From Bacillus thuringiensis (lineage in GTDB: Bacteria; Bacillota; Bacilli; Bacillales; Bacillaceae_G), in the NCBI RefSeq assembly GCF_014932895.1, contig NZ_JACYOF010000006.1, positions 248,001-312,000 on the forward strand: a stretch of 64,000 bases of DNA. The letters run 5' to 3'. Made by a program: the position numbers and the translations under genes. The number at the start of each line of letters is the position of its first letter. Within the stretch, counting starts at the first letter, position 1. This document shows positions 17,284 through 25,550 of the stretch, in pieces. The notes beneath the pieces are model-generated. The model did not search any database. It had not been told where the DNA came from and saw nothing but the letters and a program-made list of their open reading frames with translations.

Positions 17284-17358
17284 AAAGAAAAGGCACCATA
17301 AGGTGCCTTCCCCCGACTTGAACCACGTTCATTTAATATAAATGTATCCGTATTATCC
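17284..17358. repeat. 75-bp hairpin repeat, copy 1
   Basis: It begins with the hairpin AAGGCACC-GGTGCCTT (17290-17309) and continues with CGACTTGAACCA and an AT-rich tail. A diverged copy lies at 17758. The hairpin could end the minus-strand or plus-strand transcripts nearby, but the shared flank goes beyond a simple terminator. Confidence 0.6.
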
Positions 17359-17644
17359 CTTTGTGATACGTGTAAACACATCCTATAAAACAGAATCGTC
17401 TATATACGTCAGATTGTTAGTTCGCAAAATTCAAAAGATTTGAGATCAATATTAGAATGACACGATATTTTTTAAAATGGTCGATATGTTACGCCTTTCA
17501 AAAGGGTCTGCTTTATAGAACGTGTTCACGATTTATATTTTACTACATGTAATATTTATTTAGTGTAATTTTTACAAATATGTATAATTACATATAGTTT
17601 ATGAGAAAAAGAGAGTATACTTTGATATTGTGTAATAAAGATGA

Positions 17645-17680
17645 GGCCCGCCTACGGAAATAGGTGGGCCTTATTATTGG
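17645..17680 (+). terminator. Hairpin terminator in intergenic region
   Basis: AGGCCCGCCTA (17645-17655) pairs with TAGGTGGGCCT (17662-17672), followed by a T-rich TATTATT. No gene in the 400 bases before it is evident, so its transcript is unknown. Confidence 0.6.
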
Positions 17681-17757
17681 GTATTACTATCTCATTGCAC
17701 AAAAGGGAATTTGTATTAAAATCATATCATATTCTTAAAGTTCTTATATTGAGAAAT

Positions 17758-17835
17758 AAAGAAAAGACACCCAAAGGTGCCTTTCTCTGACTTGAACCAT
17801 CTTAATTTTAATAATATGTATTGGACTCCCATCCA
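17758..17835. repeat. 75-bp hairpin repeat, copy 2
   Basis: It repeats the element at 17284: AAAGAAAAGACACC, GGTGCCTTT, then TGACTTGAACCA and an AT-rich tail. The hairpin stem is partly decayed. It lies about 50 bases downstream of the lipoprotein gene stop (minus strand) and may serve as that gene's terminator. Confidence 0.6.
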
Positions 17836-17884
17836 AAGATAATCCTAACATGTTTTTAGAAGTAATGAAAGCGGATTCTTTAAC

Positions 17885-18313
17885 TTACTTAATTACTTTG
17901 TCCATAATTTCTTTATATTTGTTAAATTGGGCATCTTCCATATCACCATTCATTTGTATAAGGAAGTTACCTTTTGCGTAAGTATGAGAGAATAGCATTT
18001 GATTACTATTACCTAAATCGTCATAGTATTTCTTAGCTTTTTCAAGATCTTCTTTGTTTTTAAATTCAAATATTCTACCTCCACTATCTTCACCTAATGC
18101 CGGAACAAGAATGCGCTTTGCTTCTTTTCTAGTATTTCCAAATTCTTTTTCTGGTAGGTCACTAGGATTTTCAGCTTCTAATCCTGAAGCTTTAAATTCT
18201 TCAATTACCTTACCAACCGTGACATTACTTGTCATTGATTTAACGCTGTCACAAGCAGCTAAACCGAATAATAATAGAGTGCCAATAAATAATACTGCTA
18301 ATCTTTTAAACAT
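17885..18313 (-). CDS. Small lipoprotein
   Basis: A 142-residue protein with a signal peptide ending in a lipobox (FGLAAC), so it is probably lipidated at Cys21 and held on the outer face of the membrane. The mature part is charged and alpha/beta, without catalytic motifs that I can identify (GGRIFEFKNKEDLEKAKKY). Similar short lipoproteins of unknown function are common in the B. cereus group. The ATG follows AGGAGGAA at good spacing. Confidence 0.8.
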   Translation of the reverse strand: MFKRLAVLFIGTLLLFGLAACDSVKSMTSNVTVGKVIEEFKASGLEAENPSDLPEKEFGNTRKEAKRILVPALGEDSGGRIFEFKNKEDLEKAKKYYDDLGNSNQMLFSHTYAKGNFLIQMNGDMEDAQFNKYKEIMDKVIK

Positions 18314-18899
18314 TGTTGTTCATTCCTCCTAATGTAAATAAACCTGTAAACATAATAACAAATTATTAATCACTATATTGTCATATATTGTCGAATGGAA
18401 ATAAAAAAGAGATCCGTAGCCTTCACTGGTAAGAATGATAAGAATTTATCAATGGGTATTGGAGGAATTTTCCCTCTTTCTAATTAAAAAATTCCCCCCA
18501 AAAAATGAAATCCAATCATAGTATGTCTTTGTTGTTTTGCATCATTTTCACGTACAATGAAACCTTCTTAGAAAAACGACATTGTTGACGTCTAGCAAAC
18601 TCCTCATAAGCCCTTTTGATGCCGTTACCAATTGTAAAAAAAGAAAATATTAATATATTGCTATAGAAAAGGCTAGGATTTCTATTAGCAAAGAGTAATG
18701 TCGTACGGAAAGTTAGTTGTTTGCAAATCGGGTATTTGCACTTTGATTATATAACGGTTACGGTACAAAAGGTGAGAATGACAGTAATCTTCACAAGTGT
18801 CTTTACATAACATTCATATATTTAAAAGTCTAATAAATGCTGAAATTTGAATTTTGTACAAATAAGCAGGAGATGTGGGGATAATCTTATAAATAAAAA

Positions 18900-18935
18900 G
18901 CTCAACTCTTAAAGGGGTGAGAGTTGAGCCTGTGG
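18900..18935 (+). terminator. Hairpin, possible terminator
   Basis: GCTCAACTCT (18900-18909) pairs perfectly with AGAGTTGAGC (18920-18929). There is no strong T-tract on the plus strand. The preceding AATAAAAAG would give a T-rich tail on the minus strand, so it may end minus-strand transcription. Confidence 0.45.
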
Positions 18936-19372
18936 ATGTAGCTACTAAGTTCTCGGGTTGATGAAAACTAGTAACTAAATAAAGTAGCCCTAGGCTTAGG
19001 GGGGCTAAGGTTTCAAGTCTTGGTATATCTCACACGACATTATAAAAAGAATAGAACTTACTGAATATAACACATGAATGTTTCGTAAATGTATCAAAAA
19101 AGTGAACAAAAGTGTTATTTTGCACAATAAGGTAGTCAAACTGCTTGTTGAAAAAAGGAGCCCCATATGAAATATTACAGGGCTTCATAAGATTGAGTTA
19201 TGTCGTACTCATAAGGGATTTTAACATGAACTTCGAGGTAAATAAATTGGTGAATATGTCCAAGTGATTTAGGGAACTTATTTTAAACAAAAACGATATT
19301 TAATAGAAAAGGGGATTTGAATAGGGAACTTAAGGAGTATGTTGTTTATAAGCTACACGCTAAAAAACAAAT

Positions 19373-19410
19373 ATGCCCTAGTGCGGTGCATGACTAGGGC
19401 ATAAAAGTTA
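19373..19410. terminator. Hairpin, possible terminator
   Basis: ATGCCCTAGT (19373-19382) pairs perfectly with ACTAGGGCAT (19393-19402). The flank upstream is A-rich, giving a T-tract on the minus strand. No gene adjoins it. Confidence 0.5.
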
Positions 19411-20376
19411 GTTAGTAAATATCTTCATAATAATACTAACATATTATTTGTTTTTAATGTTAGGAATTATAGATATTTAAATGAGATTTCGAAAAATCTT
19501 AATAAAAATTTCATTTTAAACAAAAGAGCAGTCAGCTTTTAATAGCTGCTCTAAGTTTGCGGGTTTCTGGTTATTTTGACGATTCACTTGTGCACTTAGT
19601 TTGATTAGTGGCTCACGGTCTATATGGTAGCACCACATGCCCATCAAGTTAGCCAAGTAAGTAATGATCCTTGTTTCAAAACTAGCAAATGATAACAAAG
19701 TAGGCATGCTAAAGAAGCCTATTTAAACGCGATTTTTTCGCTAGGCAGCTTGTCTATGCTTCACCGTTGTTTTATACATAATCCCTATAATATCAAAGAC
19801 GGTCATCTTCTTATACCTATGACATTTACGACCGTTCTTTTTGAGCAACTTATAAGGCGATGCAGAATTTTTAAAAGTTCTTCTGTGCCAACGGCTATCG
19901 CTTGGAACAGTAACGGAAAGTAATCTTTAATCATAAAAATCGCTTTGTATTCACTCAGCTCCTGCTTTTTCTTTTCGAGCAGAAATTGTTGCATTTGAAA
20001 CATCGTAGAAGAAGAGAGGAGAATGCGGATGGGTGTAAAGATATAAAAGGCACTCTAGGCGTTCTCTTTTTATTTCTTTACATTCATCAATTTCAAAGAA
20101 TGACTTCCACTTAAAAAAATTAAGTAGTTCTACATTTTAATTATAAAAAATTAAAATAATATATTAAAAATAATTTCACGTACCAAATTTTTAATATATT
20201 TCCACAAATAAGGCAATTAAGGGATTATAGTCCCCCATGGAAGGTAATATCAATAAATCTTTCAAACGTCATAAAACGTAGTCAAAACCGTTGCATATAT
20301 CCCTATATGTTTGTCCTTGTAATATTTTCATTTCTGATAGTTCAATTTTCTCGATATAATAGCAACAACTTGTACA

Positions 20377-20422
20377 TTTTATCATTTTAGCCAAGAAGAC
20401 TCCTTCCTCAAGGAACGCGAAG
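20377..20422 (+). repeat. 46-bp direct repeat flanking tnpB, left copy
   Basis: It matches 21802-21847 at 38 of 46 positions, with the shared cores TTTTATCATT, TAGCCAA and TTCCTCAAGGA. The two copies bracket the tnpB element and may mark an element end or a target duplicated earlier. Confidence 0.6.
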
Positions 20423-20534
20423 TGAGTAGGTGGGAGATGAATTGGCTTCGGACAAGGGATGGCAGGAAGCCATCTCAATTGTTCGAAATACATAAACTGT
20501 TACTTCACACTACCAACCGAATGTATGTTTGTTG

Positions 20535-20540
20535 TATAAT
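20535..20540 (+). promoter_or_regulatory. Candidate -10 box for tnpB
   Basis: TATAAT preceded by TTGTTG lies 30 bases upstream of the tnpB start. No good -35 is seen. Confidence 0.4.
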
Positions 20541-20569
20541 AGAACCGTATCGAAATGGGGGTGAAACGA

Positions 20570-21691
20570 ATGATGATCAATAAAGCATTTAAATTTCGTA
20601 TCTATCCAAATAAAGCACAAGCGACCCTAATCAATAAAACGATTGGCTGTTCTCGTTTTGTATTCAATCATTTCCTATCTCTATGGGATCATGTATACAA
20701 AGAAACTGGAAAAGGTTTGACATATGGTACATGCTCTGCCAAACTTCCTGCTATGAAGAAAGAGTTTGCTTGGCTAAAAGAAGTGGATAGTATTGCGATT
20801 CAGTCGTCTGTTCGCAACCTTGCGGATGCTTATACACGTTTTTTCAAAAAACAAAACAGTGCCCCGCGTTTCAAATCTAAGAAGAACAACGTACAATCTT
20901 ACACCACAAAACAAACAAATGAAAACATTGCCGTCGTAGGAAACAAAATAAAATTGCCAAAACTAGGTCTTGTTCGATTTGCCAAAAGTCGTGAAGTACA
21001 GGGACGTATTTTAAATGCTACGGTTAGACGCAACCCTTCTGGTAGATACTTTGTGTCATTGTTAGTTGAAACAGAAGTGAAAGAACTTCCGAAAACAAAT
21101 TCTTACATTGGAATAGATGTGGGACTAAAAGATTTCGCTGTTTTGTCAGAGGGACCACCCTATGAAAATCCGAAGTTTTTTCGATCGTTAGAAGAGAAGT
21201 TGGCGAAAGCACAGCGTGTTCTTTCTAGAAGAATGAAAGGATCTTCTCGCTGGAATAAACAACGAGTAAAAGTAGCTAGAATTCATGAATACATAGCAAA
21301 TGCTAGAAAAGATTACTTAGACAAAATCTCAACTGAAATCATCAAAAACCACGATGTTATCGGTATAGAGGATTTGCAAGTATCGAATATGTTAAAGAAT
21401 CGTAAGTTAGCAAAAGCGATTAGTGAGGTATCATGGTCACAATTTCGAACCATGTTGGAATATAAAGCAAAATGGTATGGCAAACAAGTCATTGCCGTAT
21501 CGAAAACATTTGCTTCAAGCCAATTATGTTCTTGTTGTGGATATCGAAACAAAGACGTTAAAAATCTCAACCTACGTAAATGGGACTGTCCTTCTTGCCT
21601 GACACACCATGATAGGGATATTAACGCAAGTATCAATCTAAAGAATGAAGCGATAAGGCTTCTAACCGCAAGGACTGCGGGGTTAGCCTAA
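20570..21691 (+). CDS. tnpB: TnpB RNA-guided nuclease of an IS605/IS1341-type element
   Basis: A TnpB of about 373 residues. The N-terminal helix-turn-helix has the typical [13 protein letters not shown] start. The RuvC-like nuclease residues are present: Asp in GIDVGLKDF, Glu in GIEDLQV and Asp in HDRDINAS. A zinc finger (CSCCGYRN and CPSC) lies between the last two. TnpB is the RNA-guided DNA nuclease ancestral to Cas12 and helps retain the element. No tnpA lies beside it, so this is an IS1341-type element needing a transposase in trans. ATG 20570 has GGGGGTG 6 bases upstream and is preferred over 20555. All motifs look intact. Confidence 0.95.
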   Translation: MMINKAFKFRIYPNKAQATLINKTIGCSRFVFNHFLSLWDHVYKETGKGLTYGTCSAKLPAMKKEFAWLKEVDSIAIQSSVRNLADAYTRFFKKQNSAPRFKSKKNNVQSYTTKQTNENIAVVGNKIKLPKLGLVRFAKSREVQGRILNATVRRNPSGRYFVSLLVETEVKELPKTNSYIGIDVGLKDFAVLSEGPPYENPKFFRSLEEKLAKAQRVLSRRMKGSSRWNKQRVKVARIHEYIANARKDYLDKISTEIIKNHDVIGIEDLQVSNMLKNRKLAKAISEVSWSQFRTMLEYKAKWYGKQVIAVSKTFASSQLCSCCGYRNKDVKNLNLRKWDCPSCLTHHDRDINASINLKNEAIRLLTARTAGLA

Positions 21692-21766
21692 TAAATTAGA
21701 GTTCGATAGAACTCTTTACTTAGGAATCCCCCACTTCTAAACGAAGTGAAAGTGGGGGTAGTTCAA
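21600..21766 (+). ncRNA. Probable omega-RNA and right end of the tnpB element
   Basis: In IS605-family elements the guide RNA overlaps the 3' end of tnpB and stops at the right end. Here the region ends in the hairpin CCCCCACTTC-TAAAC-GAAGTG-AAAGTGGGGG (21728-21758), then TAGTTCAA. The TTCAA end is typical of this family, so the guide would start at about 21767 (TAAATATAAATCC). The limits of the RNA at the 5' side are a guess. Confidence 0.6.
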
Positions 21767-21801
21767 TAAATATAAATCCAGTTGATTGTTGGATAATTTA
21801 T

Positions 21802-21847
21802 TTTTATCATTATAGCCAAAAAGTCTTATTCCTCAAGGAGCATGAAG
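21802..21847 (+). repeat. 46-bp direct repeat flanking tnpB, right copy
   Basis: This is the partner of 20377-20422. It lies 36 bases outside the presumed right end of the element. Confidence 0.6.
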
Positions 21848-22011
21848 GTTCACAGTCCAGTGAATAGTGCGAAAGAAGTAAATATGAAAAAGTTTGAGAA
21901 TTATCTTAGTTATTAAATTGATTCTGCCTATACTTTAAGTAGAGCCTAATTTATTAAATTTAAAGAGACCATATGTTCATATATAAGAATTTTGAAGGAG
22001 GTATATTATAA

Positions 22012-22611
22012 ATGATTCCAACGTCAACATATGTGGCTAAATGGGTATTAGATGACTTAACACTTGCATCAAAACCAAATCAGGGGATCAAATTAAGTAC
22101 ATTTAAAAGATTAGAGAAACTTTATGTAGAATACAGAGAAATGATTGAGGGAGATACTAGTTTTGAAATCACACATTATCTTTTAGAGTTTATTAATCCA
22201 CATAATCTTTTTGTAGTAAGAGAAGGTTTCTATATATTTGATAATAAAACAATGAGGTTTATTAAAGTAGCGGAGGATATTCATTTTTCAAATCAAAGCT
22301 TAGCGTACTGTAATAATGGTGTTGCAGTAGATTTAATAAACGGCAAAATGCACTTTTTAGAAGGACAGTATTATAAAGTTAAGACCTCTTATGTTGATTT
22401 ATTAAAAGGAGAAACTATCCCGGTAATGGTACTTAGTCATTTAGATAATAATGTTGGAGTATCAGTTCCGCTGACAATGTTTAATGAGGAAAGAACCTTT
22501 AAAATTTCGGAGAGTTATATAGTTGATCTTACCTCAAAGAATTGTAACAATGAGAGTGAATTTAACGGAAAGGGAAACATAATACGATTTCTAAAACCTT
22601 TTATTGTGTAG
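22012..22611 (+). CDS. Hypothetical protein
   Basis: A 199-residue soluble protein behind a strong GGAGGT ribosome binding site. It has a helical N-terminus (residues 1-60) and a beta-rich remainder (FYIFDNKTMRFIKVAED, GVAVDLINGKMHFLEGQYYK). There is no signal peptide, membrane helix or recognised motif. Good start signals and protein-like composition support expression. Confidence 0.6.
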   Translation: MIPTSTYVAKWVLDDLTLASKPNQGIKLSTFKRLEKLYVEYREMIEGDTSFEITHYLLEFINPHNLFVVREGFYIFDNKTMRFIKVAEDIHFSNQSLAYCNNGVAVDLINGKMHFLEGQYYKVKTSYVDLLKGETIPVMVLSHLDNNVGVSVPLTMFNEERTFKISESYIVDLTSKNCNNESEFNGKGNIIRFLKPFIV

Positions 22612-22662
22612 TTAAGGATATATGTTAATTAAATTCATAATGGATTTAAGAGGGTGAAAAAG

Positions 22663-22833
22663 ATGTCATTTGAAATGTATAAAGCCTTTCGAGGTAAAGT
22701 AATTATAAAGGACGAACATAAAGAATTGGTGAAATTAATAAATACGGGAAGCTGGAAAGAAGGGAATGACTATTTTACAATATTGATTCATCATTCGAAG
22801 ACTTCATACAATTCCACACTACCAAATTATTAA
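22663..22833 (+). CDS. Short hypothetical ORF, possibly truncated
   Basis: A 56-residue ORF starting MSFEMYKAFRGKVII behind AGGGTG. It ends in LPNY at a TAA. It may be the N-terminal part of a longer protein. No family is recognised. Confidence 0.4.
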   Translation: MSFEMYKAFRGKVIIKDEHKELVKLINTGSWKEGNDYFTILIHHSKTSYNSTLPNY

Positions 22834-22946
22834 TAATCATATATCGATTTGGAATAAAGCATCGTGTCTTTTTTTACCACATAGGAGTTACCGAAAAAAA
22901 GAGATGAAAAAGAAAAGAAAAAAAGTAAATTAAAGGGGGAACATAA

Positions 22947-23129
22947 GTGAAATATATTAATGGATTGTACATATCACTTATATTGATGATGTTCATTAAT
23001 TTACTTAATATTACAATGTTTGATAATAAATACTCAGGGATAACAATGTATATCTCTTCCATTATATTCACAATTGGAAGCGCATTTTTCATAAATGCAA
23101 AAAGACTTAAAATCAGTGAGAAAAAATAA
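22947..23129 (+). CDS. Small membrane protein with two helices
   Basis: A 60-residue protein with two hydrophobic segments (LYISLILMMFINLLNI and ITMYISSIIFTIGSAFF) and a basic tail. GTG start after AAAGGGGGA. Function unknown. Confidence 0.5.
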   Translation: MKYINGLYISLILMMFINLLNITMFDNKYSGITMYISSIIFTIGSAFFINAKRLKISEKK

Positions 23130-23153
23130 AACCTCTTGCAACGCAAATCACTT

Positions 23154-23188
23154 AAGTCCTACAGTTAAACAATCTGGAGGACTTTTAA
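23154..23188 (+). terminator. Terminator
   Basis: AAGTCCT (23154-23160) pairs with AGGACTT (23178-23184) and is followed by TTAATAG. It is a moderate hairpin placed 25 bases after the small membrane protein gene. Confidence 0.5.
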
Positions 23189-23371
23189 TAGTCTTCTAAA
23201 TACATTGAATCCCGATAATGAGACGTTATGTCAACCTAACATGTATAGGATATACACTGTTCCTTATTCAACTAAATGGCAGGTTAGTTGAAGTGTATTT
23301 TGGTTAATATAGGAATTTTTTGGATGCCCCTAGAATATAAAAAATATAGATTGTATTATAGGAGGTAGATA

Positions 23372-24109
23372 ATGAAACAAAACATTTATGATAATCCGTT
23401 TTTCTTTAAAAAGTATAAGTCATTACGTGAAACAGGATTTACCTTTAATGATTTTGTTGAACAGCCAGCAATTAAATCTATAATTGCTAATCTTACAGGT
23501 AAGTCTGTATTAGACTTGGGATGTGGAACTGGTCATTTTTCTATGTACTGTGTAGAAAGTGGTGCCTCAAAAGTCATAGGAGTGGACATCTCAAGAAATA
23601 TGATTGAACAAGCTGAAATGTATAATAAAAACGAAAAAATAGATTATATGTGTGCACCAATAGAAGAACTTAATTTGCCAAATCAAAAATTCGACTTAAT
23701 AACAAGTTCTTTAGTTATACATTACATAGAAGATTACTCACATCTAATTAAGAAAATAAGAGGTCTGTTAAAAAATGATGGTGAATTTATCTTTTCAACA
23801 GAACATCCAATAGTAACAGCTCGAAAGGAAATGAATAATTGGTTTAAGGATAATAATGGAAACAGATTATATTGGGCATTAGATAATTACCAAGAAGAAG
23901 GAAAAAGGGAGGAACATTGGTGGATAGATGGTGTTGTTAAATATCACAGAACAATTTCAACATTAATTAATACTCTTATAGACAACGGTCTTGTAATTGA
24001 GAAAATTATTGAGCCAGAGTCAACTCCAACAGGATTAGAAAAAATGCCAGAATTAATAAATGAAAAACGGAGACCATCTTCTATTATCATTAAATCAAGA
24101 AAATATTGA
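23372..24109 (+). CDS. Class I SAM-dependent methyltransferase
   Basis: A 245-residue methyltransferase. The SAM-binding motif I is VLDLGCGTGHFS (about residues 46-57), followed by an acidic strand end GVDISRNMI (motif II) and LITSSLVIHYI (motif IV). The fold is the Methyltransf_11/25 type, acting on small molecules or unknown substrates. The ATG follows AGGAGGT. It stands alone, about 1.4 kb upstream of the krs locus, and there is no evidence that it modifies the lipopeptide; kurstakin is not known to need methylation. Confidence 0.9.
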   Translation: MKQNIYDNPFFFKKYKSLRETGFTFNDFVEQPAIKSIIANLTGKSVLDLGCGTGHFSMYCVESGASKVIGVDISRNMIEQAEMYNKNEKIDYMCAPIEELNLPNQKFDLITSSLVIHYIEDYSHLIKKIRGLLKNDGEFIFSTEHPIVTARKEMNNWFKDNNGNRLYWALDNYQEEGKREEHWWIDGVVKYHRTISTLINTLIDNGLVIEKIIEPESTPTGLEKMPELINEKRRPSSIIIKSRKY

Positions 24110-24271
24110 GATTGAACCCTCGTTGATTAACTACTGGCTTTATTTTTAAAAAAGAGTAAAATCTTTTTCTAATTTTAAAATAAGATTGTGAAGAAATACA
24201 CTTAAAGTAACGGGTGCTTTAAGTGAGCAAGAAACTAAAAACTTTTAACTTCTGCTTTCGAGAATAATGTA

Positions 24272-24299
24272 AATGAGCTGTCCATATGGACAGCTCATT
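24272..24299. terminator. Perfect 28-bp palindrome
   Basis: AATGAGCTGTCCAT and its exact reverse complement meet without a loop at 24285/24286. It is too symmetrical for a standard hairpin loop but can fold with the central bases unpaired. It has no T-tract, so it could be an operator as easily as a terminator. Confidence 0.45.
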
Positions 24300-24378
24300 G
24301 TATGTTTTGATTAAAATCTTCTTATTTACATGTATAATTGTATCAAGAGTCGCAAATTTTAGAATTGGGGTGAAAACT

Positions 24379-24585
24379 ATGAAAAGTTTTGGTATGTTAG
24401 TAATTTCTACCGTCCTTTCAGCAGGCTTATTATATTATAATGTCGATTCTTTTTGTAAAAAATTTACATCAGGGCATACATATTACTGGGTAAACGGTAT
24501 CCTAGCTGCTGTATTCTTTATATCCTTAATTATCAACATAAAAGATATCATCAAGAAAAATTATACAACTTCTGAATCGAATTAA
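24379..24585 (+). CDS. Small membrane protein
   Basis: A 68-residue protein with two predicted membrane helices (SFGMLVISTVLSAGLLYY and WVNGILAAVFFISLII). ATG 24379 has GGGGTG at good spacing; the upstream ATG at 24286 lies inside the palindrome and has no ribosome binding site. Function unknown. Confidence 0.6.
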   Translation: MKSFGMLVISTVLSAGLLYYNVDSFCKKFTSGHTYYWVNGILAAVFFISLIINIKDIIKKNYTTSESN

Positions 24586-24609
24586 GGAGCCTATTATGGT
24601 TCCTTTTTC
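24584..24609 (+). terminator. Terminator of the small membrane protein gene
   Basis: AAGGAGCC (24584-24591) pairs with GGTTCCTT (24598-24605) and runs into TTTTC. It overlaps the stop codon. Confidence 0.65.
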
Positions 24610-24811
24610 TATTCAAAATAAAAAAGCAGCGGATGGTACTCTTGTAGTTATATATTTTTTAGAGGAAGCATCCATAATGAATGCTTTTTTCTTTGTTATA
24701 TAGAAATTATACATTAAACCAGTAAACATTCTAATACGCCAAGCATATGATGAATCGTGGGACGAGTTATCATATGAGGTGAAACTTGGAGCGCCATATT
24801 TATTTATTGAA

Positions 24812-24838
24812 GGGTACCTTATGACAGGTACTCTTTTT
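24812..24838 (+). terminator. Terminator
   Basis: GGGTACCT (24812-24819) pairs with AGGTACTC (24826-24833) across TATGAC and is followed by TTTTTAT. The upstream 200 bases contain no clear gene, so it may end a decayed transcription unit. Confidence 0.6.
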
Positions 24839-24878
24839 ATTTTGTATAAAATGGACATTTAATCTGGAAGGTGATTGT

Positions 24879-25070
24879 GTGTTTGATTTTATGATGTGGT
24901 CTTCATTGGTATTAGATAATGTAATTAAAATAGCTTTTGTCGGGGCAGGTGTGGCTATTATCTATGCTGCTTTAAAACCAAATAAAACTGAACCCTTTAT
25001 TGTATATGTACCTTTTTGTTTAGTAGGATTAATAGTCTTCACAAACAATTATGTTAATAAAATTAAATGA
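24879..25070 (+). CDS. Small membrane protein
   Basis: A 63-residue hydrophobic protein with two helices (VIKIAFVGAGVAIIYAAL and FVYVPFCLVGLIVF-like). GTG start behind GGAAGGTG. No family is recognised. Confidence 0.5.
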   Translation: MFDFMMWSSLVLDNVIKIAFVGAGVAIIYAALKPNKTEPFIVYVPFCLVGLIVFTNNYVNKIK

Positions 25071-25550
25071 AACTTACTTCTTGATATTCTTATGACTAAA
25101 ACCATCTATAGAATAACGATATAACTAAATAATTGATTGATTTAGTCTGTGGATTTGGTTTTTTATCCGAATTTTCTGATTCGATTATTTCAACTTTATG
25201 AATATAGTAGGTGAAAAAGTTGTGTGATAGTATTTGAGATAGAAAAAAAGCCAACTTTGAAAAGGGTGTGAATTGAATGTACAAACAACTGTAAATGGTT
25301 ACATTAAGATAATGTTTAGCTGTTATTAGTGTAAGGTAACGATATATTTTGTAGCATTTGAAATAAAAAATGAAGAGATAGATGCGCTTTTATTTATCTG
25401 ATTATTTTTAATATATATAACCTTATAATTAGTCAGAATTTCAAGGGCGTTAAATTCTAAGTGAAATATTTAGAATGATTCATTAGGTTTAATAAAGGAG
25501 TATCTTATACACAAGAGCGTTTATATTAGTAACCTAAGGAGCTTGTTTTT
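25071..25550. other. Upstream region of the krs locus
   Basis: About 480 AT-rich bases without a gene. It should contain the krs promoter and its regulators. In B. thuringiensis the quorum sensor NprR is known to activate kurstakin synthesis, but I cannot assign an NprR site by eye. An inverted repeat at 25454 is the clearest element. Confidence 0.5.
25454..25476. promoter_or_regulatory. Inverted repeat upstream of krsE (candidate operator)
   Basis: ATTCTAA (25454-25460) and TTAGAAT (25470-25476) form a 7-bp inverted repeat with a 9-base spacer, 75 bases before the krsE start. Spacing fits a dimeric regulator site. Confidence 0.4.

Larger units (their letters stand above)
18314..20376. other. 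Gene-poor region with scattered hairpins
   Basis: About 2 kb without a gene I can support. It holds two good hairpins (18900 and 19373), a possible structured segment at 18940-19020, and a possible hairpin at 20024-20073 (GAGAATGCG with CGTTCTC). Small minus-strand ORFs near 19.5-20.0 kb have protein-like composition (DREPLIKLSAQVNRQ, KDYFPLLFQAIAVG) and could be remains of a decayed gene, but I do not recognise one. Confidence 0.45.

Noticed and set aside
18957-18975. Fourth copy of the CCTTTCGGGTT leader family
   Set aside because: Contains TCTCGGGTTGATGA but has no complementary closing strand or downstream gene.
19516-20003. Two short minus-strand ORFs as genes or transposase remnants
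   Set aside because: The composition is protein-like but there is no motif, no matching start signals and the frame is broken, so I cannot name a family.
20269-20493. Minus-strand 74-residue ORF upstream of tnpB
   Set aside because: It runs through the presumed left end and one flanking repeat; cysteine-rich but with no family match or ribosome binding site.
24613-24858. Minus-strand 81-residue ORF
   Set aside because: It crosses a plus-strand terminator hairpin, and its composition looks random.
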